A stretch of 56,597 nucleotides of DNA from Acidovorax sp. Leaf78 (GTDB lineage Bacteria; Pseudomonadota; Gammaproteobacteria; Burkholderiales; Burkholderiaceae_C), in contig NZ_LMLZ01000009.1 of NCBI RefSeq assembly GCF_001422735.1, positions 1-56,597 of the forward strand, written 5' to 3'. Numbering within the stretch: the stretch's first letter is position 1; each line of letters starts with the position of its first letter. The notes under the pieces are model-generated. The model was not told the DNA's origin. It saw only the letters and a list, made by a program, of their open reading frames with translations, and searched no databases. Below, piece by piece: positions 24,826 to 32,176 of the stretch. A program made the translations under genes and the position numbers.

Positions 24826-25387
24826 TTGCCTGGGCAGCGGCGGCTTTGAGTGCATCGGAGACCTGTCTGGCCTTCTCTGGGTCTTTCGTAATGACTCGGA
24901 AAAGTTCAATGTCCGTCTGGCCTTTACCCAGCAACTCCACGCCCGCAAACAAATCCGCTTCCTCCTCCGTTGCATCAAGGTCGTTCGCGCCCCTGCGGGA
25001 GCGCACCAGCGCACTCATCAGGAAATAGAAAGATGCACATTCTTCTGCGGAGAGGTGGTCTATCAGGAATCTCATGCGCCAGCGATGCACCTCGGTTGGC
25101 GTGAGTCCGGGAAACCGTGCTGCGTCACCCACCTGCTGTGAACTGAATGGGTCATCAACCCCAAACAGCAGCTTGTTTGGCGTGAGTTTCAGCACTTTGC
25201 AGAGCTGGCGAATTTCCCGAGCCCCAGGAAATGTGCGGCCGATTTCGTAGCTTTTTATTGCTGACAGTGAAACCCCGCTCTCGCTGGCGAGTTGGGCCTG
25301 CGTAAGACCAAGCTTTTCTCGGGCCTGAACAAGTTCTGGATAGAGAACTAGCTTTTCAGTTGGCGCGGCAGACTTGTCCAATGACAC
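24812..25387 (-). CDS. XRE-family transcriptional regulator (repressor-like)
   Basis: A 191-residue protein. The N-terminal HTH_3 domain (about residues 18-75) reads AREKLGLTQAQLASESGVSL then SAIKSYEIGRTFPGAREIRQ, typical of Cro/CI-type repressors. The C-terminal half is helical without a recognisable peptidase or ligand domain. It is the last gene before the right att copy and points inward, as expected for a maintenance repressor of an integrated element. Confidence 0.85.
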   Translation of the reverse strand: MSLDKSAAPTEKLVLYPELVQAREKLGLTQAQLASESGVSLSAIKSYEIGRTFPGAREIRQLCKVLKLTPNKLLFGVDDPFSSQQVGDAARFPGLTPTEVHRWRMRFLIDHLSAEECASFYFLMSALVRSRRGANDLDATEEEADLFAGVELLGKGQTDIELFRVITKDPEKARQVSDALKAAAAQAKSVN

Positions 25388-25568
25388 TTGGCGACCTTCA
25401 TTGTGGGGAGTTGAGGCTAGATGGATGAACTGACCTGACTATCGCCGATCAAGCATCTACAAATAGCTGGAGCCCTGAGGATACACGCGCCTTCCCGTGG
25501 CACAATCCCGCTCCCTTTTGTAGAGGGCTTTTTCTTGTTGGCCGTTGATGCGCAAGGATTTTTTGAGA

Positions 25569-25617
25569 GATTGAAAATCCTTGTGTCGGTGGTTCGATTC
25601 CGCCCCAGGCCACCAGT
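25569..25617 (+). repeat. att core, right copy
   Basis: Identical over 49 bp to 18460-18508, but the preceding bases (TTTTTTGAGA) do not continue a tRNA. It is therefore not a functional tRNA gene but the displaced 3' half. It also serves as the left end of the second element remnant. Confidence 0.92.
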
Positions 25618-25624
25618 CAGCATG

Positions 25625-25660
25625 CGCCCCAGCGCCCGAAAGGGTTCTGGGGCGCTTCTA
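25625..25660 (+). terminator. Terminator next to the second att copy
   Basis: Stem CGCCCCAG (25625-25632) / CTGGGGCG (25647-25654). It is a close relative of the hairpin at 18516-18548; the surrounding 70 bp are also similar, ending in TACAATTC in both places. Confidence 0.7.
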
Positions 25661-25683
25661 CATTCAACGTCGGTTTTTACAAT

Positions 25684-26280
25684 TCAGCGGAGCGAGGTTG
25701 ATTCAACCCACGTTGCATCCGGTGCCACTCCCGGCTGCCATTGGCTTCGGTTCCTTTGCACGATGTATGCGGCGGCTCGCCAGAAGGTATCGACCACAAG
25801 GCTGATCGTGGCATGCGACATCAGTTGCGGTCCCTTCAGTTCATGCGCATATCGCCATTGCACGAAAGGCTGTTTCCCAAGGGTTTCAAGAGCCCTTTCA
25901 AAAGATTCAAGGCGAATGTCGGGGCCTGTTGAATAGGGTTCTGGGTTTAAGTGACCGAACATCCCTCCGATGAGCGTTTTGTGTGCGGGCGCCACCTTTG
26001 ACCATAGTGGAGGGATGGCGTGGCCAAAGCTGACTTTTTCCGATGACTCTCCTCGGTCAATAAGGTCCACCATCAAAAAGAACTTCAGAAAAAGCTCGAG
26101 TGCGAAGCTGGAGCAAACGACTGCCGGGAAGGTCAAAGCCATTTCCTCACAGCGCTTGCCGTAGTCGCTCACCAGCAGCCCCGCGCGAGCGTAAGCGGTC
26201 GCAATTGCGTATAGAGCCTCAGGGTCATATGGATCTTCGCTGGGTACAAAGACCAGCGAAGGGATTGCAGGCACGGACAT
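25684..26280 (-). CDS. HEPN-like protein, cargo of the second element
   Basis: A 198-residue protein from the ATG at 26280, which has GGAGACC upstream; an in-frame ATG at 26343 is less well placed. The middle reads VVCSSFALELFLKFFLMVDL then, after a gap, FGHAIPPLWSKV, resembling the ELxLK...GH pattern of HEPN-type helical domains. No Rx4-6H ribonuclease motif is visible, so catalysis is doubtful. It occupies the same slot between att and integrase as DUF2971 in the first element. Base composition is lower in GC than the flanking genes. Confidence 0.45.
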   Translation of the reverse strand: MSVPAIPSLVFVPSEDPYDPEALYAIATAYARAGLLVSDYGKRCEEMALTFPAVVCSSFALELFLKFFLMVDLIDRGESSEKVSFGHAIPPLWSKVAPAHKTLIGGMFGHLNPEPYSTGPDIRLESFERALETLGKQPFVQWRYAHELKGPQLMSHATISLVVDTFWRAAAYIVQRNRSQWQPGVAPDATWVESTSLR

Positions 26281-26319
26281 GGGTAGGTCTCCATCGGGTG
26301 GCGACCATTCTGCTGCACT

Positions 26320-26829
26320 AGCGGAGCGGGCGCACCCGTTCACCCATCCGAGCGTTCGCGTAGTGCTCGGTCATCTCCCGATTCTTTTACGCCAGCAGCT
26401 TCTGCGAGTGAGCAAGGTCGCCGGTGTCGGTCGCGGCCTTCGCCCAAATATCCCGACAAAGACGCGCTAATGGCCTTCCTGGGTCGCTGGTTGATGCGGC
26501 CCATGACGGCCGCCAGCTCGCCGGTAATCTCGATGCCCCAGGCGTGCTCCGGTCTTGTTCTGCAGGATCCACAATGCGCCATCCCGAATATCGGTGCGCT
26601 TGATCTTAAGCACATCGGTCGGCCGTTGCCCCGTTAGCAAGGCAATATCTATGGCACCTATCACCGTGGGATGCGCGTTGGCCAGTACGCGTTCGCTTCC
26701 TCATCAGTGACACAGCGCGAGCGCCCTGTTTGTTCTGTGGTGGGACTCCATCCCTGGCCTAGTTGAAGATGTGCGAGAACAGGGCATTATCGCGATTGGC
26801 GCGTACTTTTGCCATTTGGCCGCGGATAA
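26320..26829 (-). pseudogene. Truncated integrase related to the intact tRNA-Phe integrase
   Basis: Homologous to the 3' half of the integrase at 19637-20614, clearly so at the DNA level (for example CGGTCATCTCCCGATTCTT near 26367 versus CAGTCATCTCCCGATTCTT near 19687). About 95 bp are missing around 26455, further small deletions break the frame near 26690-26740, and the 5' half is absent. It cannot encode an active recombinase. Confidence 0.88.
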
Positions 26830-27082
26830 ACGAAGCGAATCAGCATGTGTTTGAGCTCTACACATGCGGTAATGACGCTGAGGTCATCCAACTTTGGCCG
26901 TGCCATGCGATTTGAAATCACGAGCCCCGAATGATGACATTGCGATGGCTGACGAGGGTTTTTCAATTTGATTCGATGGAGGGGACATGACAAATCAAAA
27001 GGCAGGGCGGGCTGATTGGTCCGCGCGTTGGCGCACTTGACTGAGTCAAGCCGAAAGACGTGAGCCAGCGATACTGAGCACC
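26830..27082. other. AT-richer spacer after the decayed integrase
   Basis: No gene, tRNA or att copy is visible here. The loss of integrase similarity at about 26829 marks a rearrangement point. Confidence 0.5.
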
Positions 27083-28060
27083 ATGCGGAAGGTCGAGGCG
27101 GTAACGAGCGGGCTGCCTTGGAAATGGGTAGGTGCGCTGTTTTTTGTAGTCGGCTGCATGCCTTTGCTTGGATACCTGATCTTCGTTGGCTATGTGCCAA
27201 CTAATTTGCTCGGGCTTTTGGGTTTGGCCGGTATTTCGTCGGTGTGGCTCTTGTTGCTCTGGACCTTGATAACGGTCTTGATGTTCGGCGTTGTGGCGAC
27301 AGCGGTTGTATATGAGGTAAAGAACCTTAATTGGAGAACCACCCTTCTCGGGCAACTGGGTCCATTCTTCTTGTTGATGGGAATCTTTTTCCGGCCGTTA
27401 GGGTTGTGGTTTTCTGTGTTGTGCGCCGTTTGCGGTCTGTGCGCAATAGTCTGGACACTTGCGAGGCTCTGGCGTGAGCAGCCTAGGAGGGAGACAGAGG
27501 GCTTCCTCTTGGCAATAGTCGCGTTGCTATTGGGAGGTCCGTTGGTGTCTCTCGGAGTCCTCTTGATTGGGGCACATTCGGCTAGGCTTGGCCTCCTCGG
27601 CGACCCCGGGGTTTGGACGATTGCATTATGGTGCGGCGCAACTGTGGTGTTGATATGCGCAAATGCAGCTGTCACCTATGTGCGTGCTGCCCCTGTGGCT
27701 GTATTGGCCCTATGTTTTTTCTCGTCAGGGTTGATTGTTATGGCTGTGGCGGGACCCAGGTATGTGACCGCAGTCGTGGCATCTCAAGTCGGTTTGCGAC
27801 TGCCGGGAACCGTTGAAATTCTGGTTCCGACAAGCACCTGTGCGACCGTAATTGCAGCAGCGAAGCGTCTCGAAAAACTGACCGGCGCAGACCCGCAGCC
27901 TATTTGCGAACGCGCGGTGAATACCTTGTCCGTAGAAGTGCAGTTGCGTTGGGGAGACCGATGGCTGATTGCGGCGAAATCGGTCAACGGCACGCCATTG
28001 CCCAAACCTGGCGTCAGATTGACTATTCCCGAAAAGGACACGGAACTCATCTTGCCCTAG
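27083..28060 (+). CDS. Unrecognised polytopic membrane protein
   Basis: A 325-residue protein not assigned to a family. The first ~230 residues contain about seven hydrophobic segments, for example VGALFFVVGCMPLLGYLIFV and TLITVLMFGVVATAVVYEV. The last ~85 residues are soluble and contain two Cys (STCATVIAAAKRLEKLTGAD and PQPICERAV), perhaps a periplasmic disulphide domain. The codon use and lower GC differ from the surrounding chromosome, suggesting acquisition along with the elements to its left. The ribosome binding site is weak. Nothing in its neighbours hints at a role. Confidence 0.6.
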   Translation: MRKVEAVTSGLPWKWVGALFFVVGCMPLLGYLIFVGYVPTNLLGLLGLAGISSVWLLLLWTLITVLMFGVVATAVVYEVKNLNWRTTLLGQLGPFFLLMGIFFRPLGLWFSVLCAVCGLCAIVWTLARLWREQPRRETEGFLLAIVALLLGGPLVSLGVLLIGAHSARLGLLGDPGVWTIALWCGATVVLICANAAVTYVRAAPVAVLALCFFSSGLIVMAVAGPRYVTAVVASQVGLRLPGTVEILVPTSTCATVIAAAKRLEKLTGADPQPICERAVNTLSVEVQLRWGDRWLIAAKSVNGTPLPKPGVRLTIPEKDTELILP

Positions 28061-28270
28061 TCCGCAGCCCACAACGGACACGCAAGGTGACGCAACGTTT
28101 CAGGCTTTGCTCTCTTGTGAGGCCTCCGATTGAGCGTCAATCGTATGACCGTACTTTGTCGAATTTGGGGGAACTCTGGGGGAGCACTGTGGTGCTATCA
28201 AATAATAGTTTCTAGATTCCGCGCGTGCTTCTGGGCGCCTTCTTGTAGAGCCTAAGCCACCAAATCCGAT

Positions 28271-28300
28271 AAGCCCCAGTTCAATCCAACTGGGCTTTTG
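28271..28300. terminator. Terminator-like hairpin
   Basis: AGCCCCAGTT pairs with AACTGGGCT (one bulged C), followed by TTTTGCTTTT on the plus strand. It lies between the membrane protein gene (+) and the AraC-family gene (-) and could end transcription from the former. The remaining sequence of the 28061-28353 gap shows no gene. Confidence 0.6.
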
Positions 28301-28353
28301 CTTTTCTGACCCGACGACGTATTCCCCTGGGTTCGCCGGCCACGTCACATCGA

Positions 28354-29447
28354 CTACTCCCTCGGCGTCGGCCTCCGAATCCCCGGCTCAATCAGTGCCC
28401 CCCCACACCCCCGCTGCCGCGTATCCGACGGCGTCTCTCCAAACCGCTTGCGGTAGCCCACTGCAAAGTGCCCCAGATGAAAGAACCCATAGCGCGCTGC
28501 AATGTCCGCTACGTGCGGGGCGCGGTCTGCGCTGGTGGGCTGCTGCAGTGCGGCGCGGGCGGCATCCAGCCGCAGGTCGCGCAGAAAGGCCATGGGGCTT
28601 TTGCCTGTGCATTGGGCGAGGCCTGCTGCAACGACCGGGCGCTGGTGCCCACATGGGCGCACACGTCGGCAAGGGTGATGGGCAGCTCCAGTTGGCTGTG
28701 CATGAATTCCTGTGCGCGCTTGACGGCACGTGGCAGCACCACGCGCCCGGCGCCGGCTGTGGATGCGCCCGCGCCTGCGCCAGCGGCAAGCACTGCCGAG
28801 TGGTTGTGCTGCGCGGACAGCAGCAGGCTGGTGAGCAGGTGGTTCTCGGCCTGTTCCGCCAGCACCGGGTGCCCCAGCAGGAACGCACTGGTTTCCACCG
28901 CCGAACGCAGGTAGGCGATGAAGCTGGCCATGCCCATGAGTGCGGGGTTGGCCAGGTCCATGCCCAGGTCGAACACCAGGGGCTGCTGCACCGGCGCTTG
29001 CAGCAGGTCCGACAAGCGGGCGTGCAGCGCGTCGCGCTCAATCTTGACGATGAACTGCGGGCTGTCTTCATGCCAGCGCATGGACAGCGGCTCGGTGGGC
29101 GAGGGTACCGAGGCCATCAGCGTGTGCGACTCCACCGTTTGCCCGCCGCAGCGGACCGTGGCGCCGCCGCGCAGCGGTATCTGCAGCAAATAAAAACTGC
29201 GCAGGTATCCGGGCTCGATGCGCACTGCAGGGCCGTACTGCACATAGTTCAGGCTGACATGGCGGTGCAGCGGGGCGCTGTGGTGGCATGCGTCCAGCCT
29301 GTCGCCGGGGTGCAGGGTGGCCAGGTCGTGCGGGCAGAACACGCGGCCCACGAACTCGCGCGCTTCGTCCAGGTCGTGGCTGTCGAACAGGCGATAGCGC
29401 TGCAGCGGTAGCCGGTCGGCGGCGGTGCTCTGCGGGGCGATGTCCAT
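28354..29447 (-). pseudogene. AraC-family regulator with a frameshift in the DNA-binding domain
   Basis: The first frame (from ATG 29447) covers the ligand-binding cupin-like domain and the first HTH up to GTSARSLQQA. The second frame resumes at AQCTGKSPMAFLRDLRLDAA and continues through the second HTH (DIAARYGFFHLGHFAVGYRK) to the TAG at 28354. Adding one base at about 28620 (GCGAGGCC to GCGAAGGCC) would restore a normal AraC sequence with QQAFAQCTGKSP. The gene is divergent from the SDR-monooxygenase-hydrolase operon and would be its natural regulator. Whether the change is real or a base-call error cannot be told from the sequence. Confidence 0.85.
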
Positions 29448-29748
29448 GGTCTTTGCGGCGTGGGCGTGCGTCGGTCGGTCGGTCGGGCGGTCGGTGGATC
29501 GTGTGCTGCATGCAGCGGGTGCGCCACGGCGGCGGTGCGAACGAAATACTGCGTTTTAGGGACACCGCCTGCGCTTTCCGGATGCGGTCGGGCCGGCTCC
29601 TTTTCTATTCTTGTGCAGGCCCCGAGCCCTGCGCAAGAGCGTTACCCCGGGGCAATCGGCGCGACTGTGTCGGCGTGTAAACGCTGCTGCAGCGCAGCAA
29701 AGGCCGCCGGGCGCACTGCCCGGGGCGCAACGCACAGGAGTCACCATC
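29448..29748. promoter_or_regulatory. Divergent control region with a TCGG tandem repeat
   Basis: The 301-bp gap between the AraC-family gene and the SDR gene should hold both promoters and regulator sites. At 29470-29495 there is a tetranucleotide run TCGGTCGGTCGGTCGG followed by GCGG and TCGG, about 25 bp upstream of the AraC start codon. I see no clear -35/-10 pair. Confidence 0.45.
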
Positions 29749-30549
29749 ATGGTCCAGGGGTTCGAAGGAATGCGCGGCAAGAGCGCCATCGTGACGGGGG
29801 GCGCCACGCTCATCGGGGCCGGGGTGGTGCGCGCACTGCACCAGGCGGGGGTGAGGGTCATGGTGGCCGACATCAACGCAGAAGCCGGGCAGGCATTGGC
29901 GGATGAACTGGGTGCCGGCGTGCTGTTTCGGCGCACCGACATCACCAGCGACGCGGAGATCGCCGCCTGCGTGGCCGAAGCTGCAGAGCGCCACGGCGGG
30001 GTCTATTACCTGGTGAACCTGGCCTGCTCCTATCTGGACGATGGCATTGCATCGCCGCGGGAGGACTGGCTGGCTTCGCTCAACGTGAACCTGGTCAGCG
30101 CGGTGATGGTGCTCAAGGCCGTGCGCCCGCATTTTCAGCGTGCGGGCGGCGGTGCGGTGGTCAACTTCACCAGCATTTCCTCGGGCGTGGCGCAGACCGG
30201 GCGCTGGCTCTACCCCGTGGGCAAGGCGGCCATGGTGCAGCTGACGCGCAGCATGGCCATGGACTTGGCGGGGGAGGGTGTGCGCGTGAACAGCGTCTCC
30301 CCGGGCTGGACGTGGTCGGCCATCATGGACCAGCTCACCGGCGGCGACCGCGCCAAGACCGACCGCGTGGCCGCGCCGTTTCACCTGCTGCGCCGCGTGG
30401 GCGACCCGGCCGAAGTGGCCAACGTGGTGCTGTTCCTGTGCTCGGACCTGGCCAGCTTCGTGACGGGGGCCGACTATGCCTGCGACGGCGGCTACTCGGC
30501 CATGGGCCCCGAGTCCTATACCCCCGCCATTCCCCAACTGATGTCGTGA
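29749..30549 (+). CDS. Short-chain dehydrogenase/reductase (SDR)
   Basis: A 266-residue classical SDR that would oxidise an alcohol or reduce a ketone with NAD(P). The nucleotide-binding motif is TGGATLIGAG, the catalytic Ser lies in NFTSISSG and the Tyr/Lys pair in YPVGKAA. The usual NNAG motif reads NLAC. The ATG at 29749 has AGGAG upstream. It is the first gene of a three-gene operon (13-bp and 42-bp gaps) with a flavin monooxygenase and a dienelactone hydrolase fusion. Confidence 0.88.
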   Translation: MVQGFEGMRGKSAIVTGGATLIGAGVVRALHQAGVRVMVADINAEAGQALADELGAGVLFRRTDITSDAEIAACVAEAAERHGGVYYLVNLACSYLDDGIASPREDWLASLNVNLVSAVMVLKAVRPHFQRAGGGAVVNFTSISSGVAQTGRWLYPVGKAAMVQLTRSMAMDLAGEGVRVNSVSPGWTWSAIMDQLTGGDRAKTDRVAAPFHLLRRVGDPAEVANVVLFLCSDLASFVTGADYACDGGYSAMGPESYTPAIPQLMS

Positions 30550-30562
30550 AGGAGCAGCCGCC

Positions 30563-32134
30563 ATGACCATTCGATCCGTAGGCATCGTCGGTGCCGGGTT
30601 TGCCGGCCTGTCCACCGCCAAGGTGCTGCGCGCCTTTGGCTTTGAGGTGACGGTGTTCGAAAAAGAGCCCGACGTGGGCGGCGTGTGGGCCGCATCGCGC
30701 CGCTATCCCGGCCTGACCACGCAGAACCCGCGCACCACCTACGCGCTGTCGGACTTTCCGATGCCGGCGCAGTACCCCGAATGGCCGTCGGGCGAGCAGG
30801 TGCAGGCCTATCTGCAATCGTATGCAGAGCACTTCGGCCTGGTGCCCCACCTGCGCATGTCCACGGTGGTGGAGAGCGCGGTGCTGGATGAAGATGCCGG
30901 CACGTGGACGGTGCAGACGCGGCCTGCGCAAGGGCAGGGCGATGGCGTGACGCCCACGCAGGCGCAAACGCAGGGTCAGACCCAGACGCACCGCTTCGAC
31001 TACCTGGTGGTGTGCAACGGCATCTTCAGCGAGCCCGCCGTGCCGCACTATCCGGGTGCGGACTCCTTCGTGGCGGCGGGCGGGCGCGTGTGCCATACCA
31101 GCCAGTTCAACGACGCGAGCGATGCACGCGGCAAGCATGTGCTGGTGGTGGGCTACGGCAAGTCGTCGTGCGACGTGGCCAACGCCATTGCGGCCGACAG
31201 TGCCAGCACCACGGTGCTCGCGCGCCACCTGATCTGGAAGATTCCCAAGAAGTTCATGAACGTGCTGAACTTCAAGTTCCTGCTGCTCACGCGCATGGGC
31301 GAGGCGCTGTTCAAGTACATCGAGCCCAAGGGCTTCGAGAAATTCCTGCACGGTGCGGGCCTGCCGGTGCGCAATTCCATGCTGGGCAGTGTCGAGTCGG
31401 TGGTCACCCGGCAACTGAAGCTGCGCGAGATCGGCCTGCACCCGGGCACACCGCTGGAGACCATCGCCCGCAGCACCGTGAGCCTGGTGACCGATGGCTT
31501 TTACGAAAAGGTGGCCGCAGGAGCTCTCGGCGTGCGCAAAGGCTTGACCATCCGCGAGCTGCAGCCCGGCCAGGCAGTGCTGAGCAATGGCGAGACGGTG
31601 CCGGCCGACATCGTGGTCTGCGGCACCGGCTGGCACCAGCAGGTGCCGTTTTTCGACACTGGCGTGATGCAGCGCATCACCGATGCGCGCGGCAACTTCC
31701 GGCTGTACCGCTCCATCCTGCCGGTGGGCATGCCGCGCCTGGCCTTCAATGGCTACAACTCCTCGTTCTTCAGCCAGCTCAACTGCGAGGTGGGTGCGTT
31801 GTGGCTGGCCAACCACCTGCGCGGCGGCCTGCAGCTGCCGTCCCAGGCCGACATGAATGCGCAGATCGACCGGCGCCTGGCCTGGATGGAGGAGCGCACC
31901 GATGGCAAGCATTCCAAGGGCACCAACATCATCCCGTTCTCGGTGCACAACATCGACGAGCTGCTGCAGGACATGGGCTTGCCGCTCGGCGCCGTCACGC
32001 GTTTCAGGCAATGGCTGGAGCCGGTGAACCCCGCCGACTATGCTGTGGTCACCCGGCAGTTGCTGGCCCGGCATGCGGGTGCAGCTGCCGGTGCGCCGCT
32101 GGCCGCCCGCGCCGCAGCCGGCACCGGTGTCTGA
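30563..32134 (+). CDS. Flavin-containing monooxygenase-type NAD(P)/FAD oxidoreductase
   Basis: A 523-residue protein with an N-terminal FAD-binding motif GAGFAGLSTAKVL and a second dinucleotide-binding motif VVGYGKSSCDVANA near residue 195. The segment GGRVCHTSQF between them resembles the FMO fingerprint FxGxxxHxxxF/Y, although the first Phe is Ala. The strict Baeyer-Villiger fingerprint (ending in Trp) is not met. Such enzymes insert one oxygen atom into ketones, amines or sulphides. The position between an alcohol dehydrogenase-like SDR and an ester/lactone hydrolase suggests ketone oxygenation, but this is inference. Confidence 0.8.
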   Translation: MTIRSVGIVGAGFAGLSTAKVLRAFGFEVTVFEKEPDVGGVWAASRRYPGLTTQNPRTTYALSDFPMPAQYPEWPSGEQVQAYLQSYAEHFGLVPHLRMSTVVESAVLDEDAGTWTVQTRPAQGQGDGVTPTQAQTQGQTQTHRFDYLVVCNGIFSEPAVPHYPGADSFVAAGGRVCHTSQFNDASDARGKHVLVVGYGKSSCDVANAIAADSASTTVLARHLIWKIPKKFMNVLNFKFLLLTRMGEALFKYIEPKGFEKFLHGAGLPVRNSMLGSVESVVTRQLKLREIGLHPGTPLETIARSTVSLVTDGFYEKVAAGALGVRKGLTIRELQPGQAVLSNGETVPADIVVCGTGWHQQVPFFDTGVMQRITDARGNFRLYRSILPVGMPRLAFNGYNSSFFSQLNCEVGALWLANHLRGGLQLPSQADMNAQIDRRLAWMEERTDGKHSKGTNIIPFSVHNIDELLQDMGLPLGAVTRFRQWLEPVNPADYAVVTRQLLARHAGAAAGAPLAARAAAGTGV

Positions 32135-32176
32135 AAGAATTCGCCCCGACTCTTACCCCACCAAGAAGGACATCCC

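Larger units (their letters stand above)
18460..25617. mobile_element. Integrated inovirus-like mini-element in tRNA-Phe
   Basis: About 7.1 kb between 49-bp att repeats. Contents from left to right: DUF2971 gene (+, frameshifted), then on the minus strand tyrosine integrase, DUF4224 protein, phage HTH protein, putative ssDNA-binding protein, gene II/X-type replication initiator, several small ORFs including a 48-residue single-span protein, and two HTH regulators. The replication initiator and ssDNA-binding protein point to a filamentous-phage origin. No Zot/pI ATPase, pIII or recognisable capsid gene was found, so it is either a satellite that needs a helper, a rolling-circle integrative plasmid or a reduced prophage. 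Confidence 0.85.
25569..26829. mobile_element. Remnant of a second, tandem tRNA-Phe element
   Basis: Starting from the second att copy there is a terminator related to the one after tRNA-Phe, a single cargo gene and a decayed integrase of the same family as the intact one. The order att - terminator - cargo - integrase is the same as in the first element. Similarity to the intact integrase ends at about 26829 and no third att copy was found up to 28.4 kb, so the rest of the element was lost. Confidence 0.75.

Noticed and set aside
25505..25535. Terminator in front of the right att copy
   Set aside because: CCCTTTTGTAGAGGG can fold only with wobble pairs into a weak 6-bp stem; the T run alone is not enough.
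25569..25617. A second tRNA-Phe gene
   Set aside because: Only the 3' part from the anticodon stem onward is present; the 5' acceptor strand and D arm are missing.
25684..26280. Active HEPN ribonuclease toxin
   Set aside because: No Rx4-6H motif is visible and no antitoxin partner gene lies next to it.
30563..32134. Assignment as a genuine Baeyer-Villiger monooxygenase
   Set aside because: The strict fingerprint FxGxxxHxxxW is not met (Ala for Phe, Phe for Trp), so only the broader flavin monooxygenase type is claimed.
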